Numbered from the stretch's first letter, positions 17,268-27,617 are shown. The stretch: 64,000 nt of DNA from Fulvivirga lutea (GCF_017068455.1 NZ_CP070608.1:2523488-2587487), one strand, 5' to 3'. Notes: generated by a model not told the origin, from the sequence alone. Translations and numbers: made by a program.

Positions 17268-18842
17268 GTGACCATCAACCAAAGAGTTCAGGAGTATTAC
17301 GCTCAGTACCCTTTTAAAACTATTTTAATAGTAGCTGTAATTGCGAGGCTGCTTGCAGCTCTTTTTTCTGAGGGTTATGCCTTTCATGATGATCATTTTG
17401 ATGTAACTCGTGTTGCCCAGAGTTGGGCTAATGGCATTCCGCATTGGTTGGAAACTGGTATTCCGCCAAAACACAGCATGTTTTATGCAGGTATTAATGC
17501 AGGATTTATTTGGGTGGTAGAGCTTTTTGGAGCTTCCGATCCTTATGTAAAAACCACCTTCTTAAGAATTATTCATGCGCTTTACTCTGTACTGATTGTC
17601 GTTTTCGGTTACAGACTTGCTCTCTTACTATCCGATGAAAAGAAGGCTAAACTAGTGGGGTGGATCCTTGCTCTACTATGGTTTTTCCCATTTATGGGCG
17701 TACGATTTTTAGTAGAAATGGTGTGTATTCCGCCAATAATGATAGGATTTTATTATTTGATTAAGAATTTGAGGCAGGAAATCAGAAGTACGGTACCATG
17801 GGTTTTAGCCGGGCTATTATTTGGGCTGGCATTTGCGTTTAGGTATCACACTATATTATTTGCCGGTGGTCTTGGGCTTGTGTTGCTGTACCGTAAAGAG
17901 TGGACAGGCAGCGTTTTATTTACTTTAGGCTATTTAATAGCAGCATTCCTCACCGTTGGGATGATAGATATTATATTTTTTGATTACCCATTTCATTCCA
18001 TCGTTGAGTACTTCGCATACAACAGTTCTAATGCTAATAATTTCATTTCTGGGTCCCCATTCAAGTTTACCCTTACCACATTTGGGTTTTTAATACCGCC
18101 TATCAGTGTTTTTCTAATGATAGGGTTCATTAGATCATATAAAGTTGAACCACTCATATTTGTTGCAGTGCTGGTTTTCTTTGTGTTTCATTCTGCCTTT
18201 CCCAATCAGCAAGAGCGATTTATTCTTCCAATGTTCCCATTACTTGTTGTTATGGGTACAATCGGTTGGAAAAGCTGGGCCGACAGCTCTGATTTTTGGA
18301 GTAAGTATAAGATTATTCCATCCATATCATGGAAGTTTTTCTGGACTGTGAATATCATTGGCGGTCTATTTATGTCCTTTACATTCTCAAAAAAAGATAG
18401 GGTAGCTCCATTGCACTACTTGTCACAAAAACAGGATGTTGAAGCTGTGTTGATTGAAAATGAAAAGAGTGTTAAACAGCCACCAGTTTATTATTTGGGC
18501 GAGAATTCTTCTGATTACAATGAATGGGACAAGGGCATTCTAGGTTTAACCAAAGAAGAAAAACTGGCCGATGACCACAAAGTGGTGTTCAGTTTTGATC
18601 CAAGAAAGACTAAAGGTGAACTTCTTGATGAGTTTTCTGATGCTCAAAAAAGGCCTAATTATGTTATTTTTCAGGGTGTGAAAGAACTGGAAGCCAGAAA
18701 AGACATGGTGAAAAGCATATTTTCAGGTAAACAGCTAACTTTTGAAAAGGAGATTAAGCCATCAGCTTTAGATCGGCTATTACACTTTTTTAACCCAAGA
18801 ATTCACAGGGATCAGACAGCCAACATTTACAAGATTAACTAG
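17268..18842 (+). CDS. Membrane glycosyltransferase, Alg9/PIG-B (GT22)-like
   Basis: The 524-residue protein starts at GTG and has about 9-10 membrane segments. The first luminal-type loop carries AFHDDHFDVTR, resembling the acidic HPDE-type motif of dolichol- or polyprenol-phosphate-dependent mannosyltransferases, followed by YAGINAGFIWVVELFG. A soluble tail of about 130 residues ends the protein. It probably transfers a lipid-phosphate-linked sugar at the membrane. Sugar and acceptor are unknown. It is convergent with the next gene and overlaps it by 4 bases. Confidence 0.75.
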   Translation: MTINQRVQEYYAQYPFKTILIVAVIARLLAALFSEGYAFHDDHFDVTRVAQSWANGIPHWLETGIPPKHSMFYAGINAGFIWVVELFGASDPYVKTTFLRIIHALYSVLIVVFGYRLALLLSDEKKAKLVGWILALLWFFPFMGVRFLVEMVCIPPIMIGFYYLIKNLRQEIRSTVPWVLAGLLFGLAFAFRYHTILFAGGLGLVLLYRKEWTGSVLFTLGYLIAAFLTVGMIDIIFFDYPFHSIVEYFAYNSSNANNFISGSPFKFTLTTFGFLIPPISVFLMIGFIRSYKVEPLIFVAVLVFFVFHSAFPNQQERFILPMFPLLVVMGTIGWKSWADSSDFWSKYKIIPSISWKFFWTVNIIGGLFMSFTFSKKDRVAPLHYLSQKQDVEAVLIENEKSVKQPPVYYLGENSSDYNEWDKGILGLTKEEKLADDHKVVFSFDPRKTKGELLDEFSDAQKRPNYVIFQGVKELEARKDMVKSIFSGKQLTFEKEIKPSALDRLLHFFNPRIHRDQTANIYKIN

Positions 18843-19588
18843 TTGATTTTGTAGCCGAAGCCAAATCCAAAAATGGTCGAATCTGCATTGTCATCTATGT
18901 TAAAGCCATAGATAGCATCTATCTGTAATTTGTTGCTAACCAAATAAGTAAACCCAAAATCCAGATTCTGTGCAGCATCGCTAGTGTCAGATTCACCAAA
19001 ACCATACAGTTCAACAAATGAACCTAATTTATCTGTAATAGGGTAGCCTAAAACAGTGGTATAGGCCAGAGCTGAATTATCATTATCCAAGAAATCATAA
19101 CCTATTGAATTTGTCCAGGTTAGTTTATTGAATTGATACTCAAAAAGAAGCCTGAAGTTATAATTCAAGTCTTCCACCTGAAAGGCTTCTTCACCGGTAT
19201 CAGAGAAGGTAAAAGCAGTTGTAACTGATGCTTTTGGGATGATACCATCTTGTTCAATAAGAAAGAATTTTGGACTAAATGTGATGGGGGTTAGGCCACT
19301 GATGTTGTCCTGTCCGGGAGAATCGAGAACACCATAGTTGGTTAATAGTCTTAACTCAACCCTATCTGTCAAACCATACTTAAACGAGAAATTTGGTATC
19401 GTGCTAAATGTCACTTCAGAAGTTCCAAAATCTGTGGTTGAATTGAGATAGCCCACTTCCACTTGCATGGTTCCTTTGTTTAGAACATTTACCGCATCAG
19501 TTACATTAGGGCGGTCAGTGAAAATGGTTTCTTGCGCTTGAACAGAAATGAAAAGAACGCATAATAGCAGAGTTAATAGAATTCGCAT
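18839..19588 (-). CDS. Outer-membrane beta-barrel protein, phenol-degradation MetA-like family
   Basis: The 249-residue protein has a signal peptide (MRILLTLLLCVLFISVQAQ) and then alternating amphipathic strands. It starts ETIFTDRPNVTDAVNVLNKGTMQVEVGY and includes NFSFKYGLTDRVELRLLTNYG, which is typical of the MetA-like transporter family of unknown function. The last residue pattern GFGFGYKIN fits an outer-membrane barrel end. It lies 43 bases after the esterase, possibly in the same transcript. Confidence 0.75.
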   Translation of the reverse strand: MRILLTLLLCVLFISVQAQETIFTDRPNVTDAVNVLNKGTMQVEVGYLNSTTDFGTSEVTFSTIPNFSFKYGLTDRVELRLLTNYGVLDSPGQDNISGLTPITFSPKFFLIEQDGIIPKASVTTAFTFSDTGEEAFQVEDLNYNFRLLFEYQFNKLTWTNSIGYDFLDNDNSALAYTTVLGYPITDKLGSFVELYGFGESDTSDAAQNLDFGFTYLVSNKLQIDAIYGFNIDDNADSTIFGFGFGYKIN

Positions 19589-19631
19589 AGTTTGAACTAA
19601 CTAAAAAAAACAATTAACTCAAAGAACTTTG

Positions 19632-20822
19632 TTAATTACTGAGGAGATAGATTAATTGATCGTCAAGAGTGTTTCTCCAGCTTCCCCAGCTGTGTCCTTC
19701 ATTTACTTCGATGTACTGTAAGGAATCTAAATGAGTCAGATAAATCTCTTTCATCTTAAGAGCAGCCGCCTGAGTGTCATTAAATACACCTGTTGAAATA
19801 CTCACTTTTAGTGGCCATACTTTACTATTATTTACCGATTTATAAATTGCTGGCCGATACCGGTACGCAGGAGATTGAATAAGTAAATTGGCAAAAAGTT
19901 CCGGGGCTTTAGCGGCAATAAAGGAAGCATTTAGGCCGCCCATTGAAGTGCCCATAATAGTTCTATGGGCTCTGTCTTTAGCGGTTTTGTATGTAGAATC
20001 AATTTGTGGTACTAATTCCTGTGTAACAAAACTTAAAAACTTTTCATTGAGATTATATTCATCCATACGCCTGTTATGTTGCGGATTTGACGGATCACGC
20101 GGATCAATGAAAACGACTATGACTGGTTCAATCTTCTTTTGTTCAATCAAATTATCAAGGATTTCTACCATGGCTCCCAGTTGTGGGTGGGTATATTCAT
20201 TACCATCAGTACAATAGATAGTGGGCAAAGCGTTGATCTTGCTGTAGTTGTCAGGAAAGTAAACTTTGTAATTAACATCATAACCCAAAGACTCACTTGG
20301 AAGAGTTGTCCAGTTGGTTAGTTGGCCTTTTGACCTGGCAGTATCTTCTGTCCACTGCGAAGGCTTGCTTTCAGGCATTCTTAGTTCAGAATTTGGAGAT
20401 AAACCTCCAATACCTGCCATTTGAATTGCCTCATTGGCCGGATCTAAAATCCAATGACCATCAACTACAATTTTATAATCAAATCTGGCGTCAGCAGGAA
20501 AACTGGTTTTCAATTCCCAAAAATTAGAATTTCCTATGCGAGAACCTTTATTGTCAAATCTAGTATCACTTCCCCAGCCATTAAAATCACCATTCCAGCT
20601 TACTGAGTTTGCTTTTCCGTGATAAATAAATGCTACTGAATCTCCCCATATATAAGGCTGTTTACCTTGTGCAATAGAATCCCAAACCTGAGCAGCAACT
20701 GACTCATTGTTATTCTTGATGGCTGACTCCAGTTGGTATAGCAGGTTGTTTTCTTTTTGTTGAGCATCAACACCTTTAGAAAACAAGGTTAAGATTAAAC
20801 AGAATACTATTCTAAGCTGCAT
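19632..20822 (-). CDS. Secreted Fes-like esterase with N-terminal E-set/CBM48 domain
   Basis: The 396-residue protein has a signal peptide (to about residue 20), an early-set glycogen-binding-like domain (about 60-135, with VSWNGDFNGWGSDTRF) and an alpha/beta-hydrolase domain of the esterase D/enterochelin esterase type. The nucleophile is S293 in GTSMGG, the likely acid is D349 and the base is H377 in EGHSWGSW. Being in an operon with GH31, GH13 and a sugar permease, it may remove acyl groups from oligosaccharides, which is an inference. It overlaps the permease gene by 11 bases. Confidence 0.85.
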   Translation of the reverse strand: MQLRIVFCLILTLFSKGVDAQQKENNLLYQLESAIKNNNESVAAQVWDSIAQGKQPYIWGDSVAFIYHGKANSVSWNGDFNGWGSDTRFDNKGSRIGNSNFWELKTSFPADARFDYKIVVDGHWILDPANEAIQMAGIGGLSPNSELRMPESKPSQWTEDTARSKGQLTNWTTLPSESLGYDVNYKVYFPDNYSKINALPTIYCTDGNEYTHPQLGAMVEILDNLIEQKKIEPVIVVFIDPRDPSNPQHNRRMDEYNLNEKFLSFVTQELVPQIDSTYKTAKDRAHRTIMGTSMGGLNASFIAAKAPELFANLLIQSPAYRYRPAIYKSVNNSKVWPLKVSISTGVFNDTQAAALKMKEIYLTHLDSLQYIEVNEGHSWGSWRNTLDDQLIYLLSN

Positions 20823-22335
20823 TTTGTTCTATATGAACCTCATCTTTATCATCCACTAGCAAGCTTAAAAATCCTGCGAATATCATTGAAGAACCACCAA
20901 TAATTAGTGCAAAGATGGACTGGTTTTCAAAGAATGTAGTTAATAAGAAGCCAAGAATACTGGCAGCTACAATTTGTGGAATAACGATAAAGAAGTTGAA
21001 TATGCCCATGTAATAACCCATTTTCTCAGATGGAATAGATGATGATAGCATGGCATAAGGCACTGACAAGATACTTGCCCAGGCAATACCTACACCCAAC
21101 ATGGAAATTATTAATAGGGTAGGATCCTGAATAAAATAGAACGATAATAATCCTGATCCACCTACAACCAATGAAATCATATGTGTAACTCTTCTACTGG
21201 TGTACCTAGCTAATATTGGAAGAAGCAGAGCGGCCAGGGCAGATGTTCCATTATAAATTCCAAATAATATTCCCACATAGTCAGCACCGTCATTATACAA
21301 GGTAGATACAGTATCCGTGGCTTTATAAATATGACTTGTTACTGCAGAAGTTGTATATATCCACATAGCAAATAGAGCAAACCAGGAAAAGAATTGCACA
21401 AATGCCAATTGTATCATTGTTTTTGGCATGTTTTGAAAGTCTCTTACAATCTGTACAAAGCCATTTCTATATTTATCCTTATACATGAAAAGCGCAGAAA
21501 CAGTATAGGCAAGACCAAAAATTCCAAGAATACCACACAAAACGAATAACTTCTTATCTAACTGCGCAAAATAAAACCAGTAGCCTATGGCTGCAGTTAG
21601 AATCAGAATTCCGATACCAATTGAAAGGTACGTACTGGGTGGGTATTTAATGATAATTGGTTGATTGAACAGGTCATCTTCCTCTTCCTCGGGTGGATAT
21701 TCCTTTGTTGAAAAAACTGTCCACATAACCGCTAAAAAGAAGGCAGCAGCACCCACATAGAATGACCACTTAACGGAAGGAGGAATTTCGCCATGAGGAG
21801 CTGTGTTACTCAAACCTATGAGGTTGGTAAAAATCCATGGTAAGAAAGATGCTACAACGGCACCAATTCCAATAAAGAAGCTTTGCATGGCAAAACCTTT
21901 GGTACGCTGATCAGGTGGCAACATATCGCCCACAAAAGCTCTAAAAGGTTCCATTGAAATATTGATGGAAGCATCCATTAACCAGAGTGTGCCTGCCGCC
22001 ATCCAGAGGACAGATGAGTTGGGCATGATGATTAAAGCAATAGAGGCAAGAACGGCACCAACAGCAAAGAATGGCCTTCTTCGTCCCCATTTTGGGTGCC
22101 ATGTTCTATCACTGTAATAACCAATAAGCGGCTGGACTAATAAGCCTGTAACCGGAGCTGCTAACCAAAGAATGGCTAAATTGCCTTCATCAGCGCCTAG
22201 CGTTTCGAAAATACGGCTTACATTGGCATTTTGTAAGGCAAATCCGAATTGGATACCTAGAAACCCAAAGCTCATATTCCATATCTGCCAAAAGTTTAGT
22301 CTGGGCTTTTCTGAATTTATTGATATTTCACTCAT
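20812..22335 (-). CDS. MFS sugar transporter, SLC45/GPH-like (maltose permease type)
   Basis: The 507-residue protein has about 12 membrane segments and begins LNFWQIWNMSFGFLGIQFGFALQNANVSRIFETLG. The loop RTWHPKWGRRRPFF is the family's conserved GRRRP motif. A long acidic cytoplasmic loop (EEEEDD) lies near the middle. Family members of Bacteroidota in such loci import maltose or related oligosaccharides with protons. It lies between the GH13 lipoprotein and the esterase, with 26 bases to GH13. Confidence 0.9.
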   Translation of the reverse strand: MSEISINSEKPRLNFWQIWNMSFGFLGIQFGFALQNANVSRIFETLGADEGNLAILWLAAPVTGLLVQPLIGYYSDRTWHPKWGRRRPFFAVGAVLASIALIIMPNSSVLWMAAGTLWLMDASINISMEPFRAFVGDMLPPDQRTKGFAMQSFFIGIGAVVASFLPWIFTNLIGLSNTAPHGEIPPSVKWSFYVGAAAFFLAVMWTVFSTKEYPPEEEEDDLFNQPIIIKYPPSTYLSIGIGILILTAAIGYWFYFAQLDKKLFVLCGILGIFGLAYTVSALFMYKDKYRNGFVQIVRDFQNMPKTMIQLAFVQFFSWFALFAMWIYTTSAVTSHIYKATDTVSTLYNDGADYVGILFGIYNGTSALAALLLPILARYTSRRVTHMISLVVGGSGLLSFYFIQDPTLLIISMLGVGIAWASILSVPYAMLSSSIPSEKMGYYMGIFNFFIVIPQIVAASILGFLLTTFFENQSIFALIIGGSSMIFAGFLSLLVDDKDEVHIEQNAA

Positions 22336-22361
22336 CGTATTTTAAATAGCTTTCGCACTTA

Positions 22362-23726
22362 TTATTTCAACACTAGTACCAGGTATTCATAGGCATTGAG
22401 TTCTGTGCTTTTGTCTTCATTTAAGATCACACTTTTACCCGTCATCCAATCGTTAAGCTCACTATTATTGGCTATTGATTGTAGATGAATGGATTGTTTC
22501 TCACCTGATAAATTTACTATCACTGCAACTTTGTTACCTTGATATTCACGAATAAAACTCGAGACATTATTATTGCCGTCATCAATAAATTCAGGGTTGC
22601 CTCCCCATTGTCCATTATGCAATGCAGCATTGGTATGTTTTAGCTCGAGCAGTTTCGTGTAGAATTTTTCGTAAGGAATGCTGTCAAATGAAATAGTGTC
22701 TTTATCAAAGAATCTCAGACGTTTACTCAAGCCGGCTTCTTGCCCACTATAAATCAAAGGCATACCACGCACTGTGAAGGCCCACACTGCCCATGCTAAG
22801 TGTCCTTCTCCAAAACGCTCGAATACTGTTCCATTCCATGAATTTTCATCATGATTAGTTGTAAACATCATTCTAAAATCGTTATTGCCATATCTTTCAA
22901 TATCGCCTTTTATTAATGATTCTAATGAATCTACATCTATATGACCTTTGGCTGTTTCATTCATCCAGTGGTGCGGCCCCCAGGCGTAAGTCATGTGGAA
23001 TCCCGCCTCATGCAGCCAGGGCTCATCCCACTCGGCAAGCATAAAAATATCCTTAGTTTGTTCGAGAGAATCGATAGCTGCTGTCCAAAAATCTTGTGGT
23101 ACCTCACCAGCAACATCGCATCTAAAACCATCAATATCCATTTCAGTCAGCCACCAATCCATTTCGGTAATCATTTCTTGCCTCATTTCCTGATTATCGT
23201 AATTCAAGTCAGCCACATCCGTCCAGTCGGTGCCTGCAGGCCAGGTAACATTACCCAGCGAATCGGTATTATGATAACCTTCTTTTTCAACCCAGGCATG
23301 ATCGAAGCCTGTGTGATTAGCTACCCAATCTAATATTACATACATGCCCATTTTGTGGGCTTCATCTACCATATCCTTAAAATCAGCCTCTGTACCAAAG
23401 TTTGGGTTAACGGCAGTGTAATCCTGAATGGAATAGTAACTACCAAGAGGACCTTTTCGATTTTTCTCGCTAATAGGCTGGACAGGCATAATCCAAAGAA
23501 TATCAACCCCCATTTCTTTAAGCCTCGGTAAGTGAGATTGAAATGCTTTGATTGTACCTTCTTTAGTATACTGTCGTACATTCACCTCATAGATGTTCAT
23601 CCCCTTGGCCTTTTCTGGAAATTTTAGGGTACTTTCTTCGGTAGTAACTTCTTCAGTTGACTTTTTTGGCTCACACCCGAAGACTATAGCAGTTAGTAAC
23701 GCTGCTACAAGGATTTTGTGTTTCAT
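22362..23726 (-). CDS. GH13 alpha-amylase family lipoprotein
   Basis: The 454-residue protein begins with a lipoprotein signal (MKHKILVAALLTAIVFGC, acylated Cys18). The GH13 barrel has the conserved regions DWVANH (133-138), GFRCDVAGEVP with nucleophile D204, MLAEWDEP with acid/base E232 and FTTNHDENSW with D293. A C-terminal beta domain ends at LVLVLK. It would cleave alpha-1,4 glucans or maltodextrins at the membrane, upstream of the permease. Confidence 0.94.
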   Translation of the reverse strand: MKHKILVAALLTAIVFGCEPKKSTEEVTTEESTLKFPEKAKGMNIYEVNVRQYTKEGTIKAFQSHLPRLKEMGVDILWIMPVQPISEKNRKGPLGSYYSIQDYTAVNPNFGTEADFKDMVDEAHKMGMYVILDWVANHTGFDHAWVEKEGYHNTDSLGNVTWPAGTDWTDVADLNYDNQEMRQEMITEMDWWLTEMDIDGFRCDVAGEVPQDFWTAAIDSLEQTKDIFMLAEWDEPWLHEAGFHMTYAWGPHHWMNETAKGHIDVDSLESLIKGDIERYGNNDFRMMFTTNHDENSWNGTVFERFGEGHLAWAVWAFTVRGMPLIYSGQEAGLSKRLRFFDKDTISFDSIPYEKFYTKLLELKHTNAALHNGQWGGNPEFIDDGNNNVSSFIREYQGNKVAVIVNLSGEKQSIHLQSIANNSELNDWMTGKSVILNEDKSTELNAYEYLVLVLK

Positions 23727-23763
23727 TGTTAATGTTTTGAAAGTAAAAAAATAGCTGATATCT

Positions 23764-26193
23764 CTACCAGCTAATAACTATTTCCGAACCTAAATTTTTT
23801 GTTTTAATTGTAGCGATTTGTTCAATTTTTAACCCATCGCAAACTTCACTATCAATAGGGTCAAAGTTTGAAATAGGGTTTGTAAATCGGTAGGAGTGAT
23901 GTTCAGCATTTACTCCTGACTTATTAATGGTGCATTCGTTGATGCCTTTAAAACCATGGAAGCAGATGTGTAGATTTTTAATTTTTGAATCGTAAGCACC
24001 ATCTACTTCACTAATAATCACTTGATTTTTATCTGCTACGTATTTTATAACTCTTTTGTAGTAGCTTCCTGCTTCATGCGCAAAGCTTTCACCATCATCT
24101 TCGTAATAAACGAAAGAGTTGTTCTCTGAACCCTTGTAAATATGAAGTTCTAATACATTGCCTAAATTCTGAGTATTTGTTTTGGCTTGAGGCGTAACAG
24201 GAATAATAGCCGAAGCCCTGACATATACAGGTAAATTCTCAATGCCACATTCCGCTATAATTTCGCTATTTCCCTGGTGTTTTTTGTCAGTTAGAAAATC
24301 GTACCATTCGCCTTCAGGTAAATAAACTTTTGTCAAATGTTTATTACTTTCTACAGGGGCAACCAATATACTTTGACCAAACAAATACTGATTTTGATAT
24401 TCGTGGTCATAAACTTTGTTATCAAAAGTGTAGTCAATAGCCAAACTTCTAGATACTGGTAAACCGGTTTGTGTAGCCTCATAAAATGAAGAGTACAGAT
24501 AAGGCATTAACTTGTATCTGAGTGTGATGTAATTCTTAGAAATTTCTTCCACTTGTTCTCCGTAAGACCACGGCTCTGAATCCCTGCTGTTGATCATGGA
24601 ATGACCTCTAAAGAAAGGGGAGAAGGCACCAATTTGAACCCATCTCGCAAATAATGCTTCATTTGCATTACCCACAAACCCACCTACATCGTACCCGGCA
24701 AAGGCAATTCCAGCAAGTCCCATGCTATTCACCAATCGTACACCAACCAACATATGTTCATCGTTGGCTACGTTATCGCCTGTCCAAACGGCAGCATATC
24801 TTTGTATACCTGAAAAGCCTGCCCTTGTCAGGTTAAAAGGTCTTAATCCATTAAGGTTGTTTTTCGTGCCTTCATAAGTAGCTCTACTCATTTGAAAGCC
24901 ATAGATATTTCTCCCTTTTCGAGCAGTGGCTTTATCACCTTGAAAATCAAACTCAATAAGTTCGGGTAACATCTGACCCCAGGTGGCTATTTCATTCATG
25001 TCGTTCCAGAAACCATCCACTCCAATTTCTGTGTAAGACTTCAGTTGCTCACCCCACCAGTGCCTTGTTTTATCTTTTGTAAAATCCGGGAAATGGCACA
25101 ATCCAGGCCAAACGGAACCTGAATAGTTAGAACCATCAGGATATTTTATGAAAACATCGTTTTCGATACCACTTTGATATGCCTCATAACCCTCTTCAAT
25201 TTTAATTCCGGGATCGCACATTACCACCACATGGAAGCCTAAAGACTTTAAATGGCCAACCAGCGCCTTTGGATTTGGGAATTTTTCACCATCCCAGGTA
25301 AATATTTTGTACTTCTCCATGTAATGGATGTCCAAAACAATAACATCAGCTGGAATTTCTTTGTCGCGAAACGTCTCGGCCAATCTGGATACTTGCTTAT
25401 CAGGATAATAGCTGTACCGGCACTGCTGATAACCTATACTCCAGATAGGAGGAAGTGGCATAAACCCGGTTAATTCTGAATAAGATTTTAATATTCCTTG
25501 TACGTTATCATTATAAATGAAGTAGTAGCACATGTCACCAGAATCAACTGAAAAGCTGCTGAAACGGTCATTAGATGCCCCGAAATTGAAATGAGACTTG
25601 TGCGAGTTATCCAGATATACCCCATACGAAAGACCGTTATGAAGGCCTATGTAAAATGGAGTGGAGCAATACAATGGATCACTTTCAGGGCCGTAGCCAA
25701 AATGATCTGTATTCCAGTGCTGATAACCTGACCCTCTTCTATCTAAAGGACCGGTTTTTTCTCCTAATCCTATGAAGCGTTCACCATTTTGTAATTTTTT
25801 ATAGGTAGTTATTTGCTCACCTATTGAAGCTGTCCCAAAAGCTTGATCATCCTCATTAATTACTTTTCCATCAGAAGTTTTAAATGTTAACCTGAAAGGA
25901 GATTTGTTAATAGTTAGAACGATTTTAGATGTGTGTAATTCAATGCAACCGTTTTCATCACTAATTGTGAGTTCACGGTTCAATGGACTTTGAATAACAC
26001 TGTACGGATTATGATCCCAATGACCATCAAAGCTTATATGCGTTTTAATTACGCTATCACTATATACAGATATGTTGACAAAGGCATTGTCAAGCACACA
26101 TTCTAACAAGCCTTCAGAGGTCTTATATTCTTTTAAATTCCCGAGAGAATTATTGGTTTTATTTCGAGTGGAAATAGGTGTATCTATCATCAC
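23764..26193 (-). CDS. GH31 alpha-glucosidase
   Basis: The 809-residue enzyme has an N-terminal galactose-mutarotase-like domain, the (beta/alpha)8 domain with the nucleophile D398 in DGFWNDMNE, the acid/base D473 in WTGDNVA, and the RGHSM segment, followed by beta domains. No clear signal peptide is visible, so it may be cytoplasmic and release glucose from imported maltodextrins. It is the first gene of the minus-strand operon; two operator-like sites lie upstream. Hydrolysis would feed the kinases at 39336-41164. Confidence 0.95.
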   Translation of the reverse strand: MMIDTPISTRNKTNNSLGNLKEYKTSEGLLECVLDNAFVNISVYSDSVIKTHISFDGHWDHNPYSVIQSPLNRELTISDENGCIELHTSKIVLTINKSPFRLTFKTSDGKVINEDDQAFGTASIGEQITTYKKLQNGERFIGLGEKTGPLDRRGSGYQHWNTDHFGYGPESDPLYCSTPFYIGLHNGLSYGVYLDNSHKSHFNFGASNDRFSSFSVDSGDMCYYFIYNDNVQGILKSYSELTGFMPLPPIWSIGYQQCRYSYYPDKQVSRLAETFRDKEIPADVIVLDIHYMEKYKIFTWDGEKFPNPKALVGHLKSLGFHVVVMCDPGIKIEEGYEAYQSGIENDVFIKYPDGSNYSGSVWPGLCHFPDFTKDKTRHWWGEQLKSYTEIGVDGFWNDMNEIATWGQMLPELIEFDFQGDKATARKGRNIYGFQMSRATYEGTKNNLNGLRPFNLTRAGFSGIQRYAAVWTGDNVANDEHMLVGVRLVNSMGLAGIAFAGYDVGGFVGNANEALFARWVQIGAFSPFFRGHSMINSRDSEPWSYGEQVEEISKNYITLRYKLMPYLYSSFYEATQTGLPVSRSLAIDYTFDNKVYDHEYQNQYLFGQSILVAPVESNKHLTKVYLPEGEWYDFLTDKKHQGNSEIIAECGIENLPVYVRASAIIPVTPQAKTNTQNLGNVLELHIYKGSENNSFVYYEDDGESFAHEAGSYYKRVIKYVADKNQVIISEVDGAYDSKIKNLHICFHGFKGINECTINKSGVNAEHHSYRFTNPISNFDPIDSEVCDGLKIEQIATIKTKNLGSEIVISW

Positions 26194-26233
26194 AATTTAA
26201 TCTGAATTTCGCCAATTCTGCACGAATTTTTCA

Positions 26234-26246
26234 TGCAAACGATTAT
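26234..26246. promoter_or_regulatory. Operator-like site, weak half
   Basis: TGCAAACGATTAT matches the left half and centre of the CGCAAACGATTGCG motif. It lies 41 bases upstream of the GH31 start. Confidence 0.5.
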
Positions 26247-26298
26247 CAAATTAGTGATAATATTGTTTAAAAATGTAGCTTAAATGAATAAAAAATGC

Positions 26299-26312
26299 CG
26301 CAAACGATTGCG
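26299..26312. promoter_or_regulatory. LacI-type operator upstream of the GH31 operon
   Basis: CGCAAACGATTGCG is a near-palindrome centred on CG, as expected for LacI-family operators. It lies 106 bases before the GH31 start and in the gap after lacI. The identical 14 bases recur before susC at 27604. Confidence 0.75.
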
Positions 26313-26370
26313 TTTTCGATTGAAATTGAAAGTCAGTTATTGGACTGACTATAGACTTTTGTAAAATTTT

Positions 26371-27402
26371 CTATTTTGGTACTGAAGAACCTCTTATCAC
26401 AAGATTAGTTTTCAACTCCACTGTTTCAGGTTCAATTACTTCATCGTTTTTGGCTTCAATTTGTTTGATCAAAAGTCGGGCAGCCTCTTGACCCATTTCA
26501 AACCCTGGTTGGTTCACAGTGGTCATTGGTGGTTCTGTCAAAGAAGTGAATCGCCAGTTACTAAATCCAACAATACCAAAGTCTTTAGGTATCTTCAATC
26601 CTTTTTCCTTTGCCGCCATCATAGCACCTAAAGCAGCAATATCATTGATAGCAAACAAACTATCAGGGGGATTGGGCCCTGAAAGAAGTTGTTCTGTTAA
26701 TTTCTTGGCTGATTGCTCATCTTCAGAAGCTTTATCTCTCATTACCAGTTTTTCGTCATAGGGGATATTATGTTTTGCTAAAGCTGCTTTATAACCTTCC
26801 AAGCGTACTTCACTTATAGTTAAGCTTTTAGGACCTGAAAGGTGTGCGATGCGTTTGTACCCTTGGTTAATAAGATGTTCTGTTGCTTCAAAACTTCCTC
26901 CAAAATCATCCACCACTACTTTACTGCAATTAATGGCATCGGTTACGCGATCGAAGAACACCATAGGTACTCCTCTATCGAATAAGCTTTTTAAGTGGTC
27001 GAACTGTGTAGTTTCTCTTGATAAAGAAATAAGCATGCCATCAACCCGATTATTAAAGAGTGCCTTTGAATCCATCACTTCACGGTCGTACGACTCATTC
27101 GATTGTGAGACGATAACGCTATATCCGGCATCATAGGCAATGTCTTCAATGCCACTGATTACGGTTGAAAAGAAGAAGTGAATAATCTCAGGAATAATAA
27201 CACCAATAGTATTGGTTTTCTGCTGTCTTAAGCTAAGCGCTATTGAATTGGGAGTGTAGTTGAGTTTTTCCGCCAGTTCGGTTACTGCTTTCTTTGTCTC
27301 GATACTTATGTCAGGATGATCTTTAAGTGCTCTTGATACTGTGGAGGGTGAAATACCTAGTTCTCTTGCAATATCTTTAATCGTAACCTGAACGCTTCTC
27401 AT
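26371..27402 (-). CDS. LacI family transcriptional regulator of the starch/maltose locus
   Basis: The 343-residue protein has an N-terminal helix-turn-helix with hinge (VTIKDIARELGISPSTVSRALKDHPDIS to SIALSLRQ, about 5-62), followed by a periplasmic-binding-protein-like sensor domain (TNTIGVIIPEI to the end). It lies between the minus-strand sugar operon and divergent susC, where matching operator-like palindromes occur, so it probably controls both directions and its own gene. Effector is presumably maltose or a derivative; that is inference. Confidence 0.94.
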   Translation of the reverse strand: MRSVQVTIKDIARELGISPSTVSRALKDHPDISIETKKAVTELAEKLNYTPNSIALSLRQQKTNTIGVIIPEIIHFFFSTVISGIEDIAYDAGYSVIVSQSNESYDREVMDSKALFNNRVDGMLISLSRETTQFDHLKSLFDRGVPMVFFDRVTDAINCSKVVVDDFGGSFEATEHLINQGYKRIAHLSGPKSLTISEVRLEGYKAALAKHNIPYDEKLVMRDKASEDEQSAKKLTEQLLSGPNPPDSLFAINDIAALGAMMAAKEKGLKIPKDFGIVGFSNWRFTSLTEPPMTTVNQPGFEMGQEAARLLIKQIEAKNDEVIEPETVELKTNLVIRGSSVPK

Positions 27403-27603
27403 TTCTAATCTTTAAAACTGTTTATTGACTTGCCAATATAAGCAAACAGGAGGTGTATTGTTTAATAGGATTAGCAAAATTTTGGATCGATGCAATTTGT
27501 TTCAAATTCTTCTAAATATTAAAAAAGTGCAATTATTCATTTGTTAACAAAATATTACCTGATTTTTGAATCACTCTTAATCTTTTGTTTAATACAATTT
27601 TAT

Positions 27604-27617
27604 CGCAAACGATTGCG
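27604..27617. promoter_or_regulatory. LacI-type operator before susC (distal)
   Basis: CGCAAACGATTGCG, identical to the site at 26299, about 230 bases before the susC start. Confidence 0.75.
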
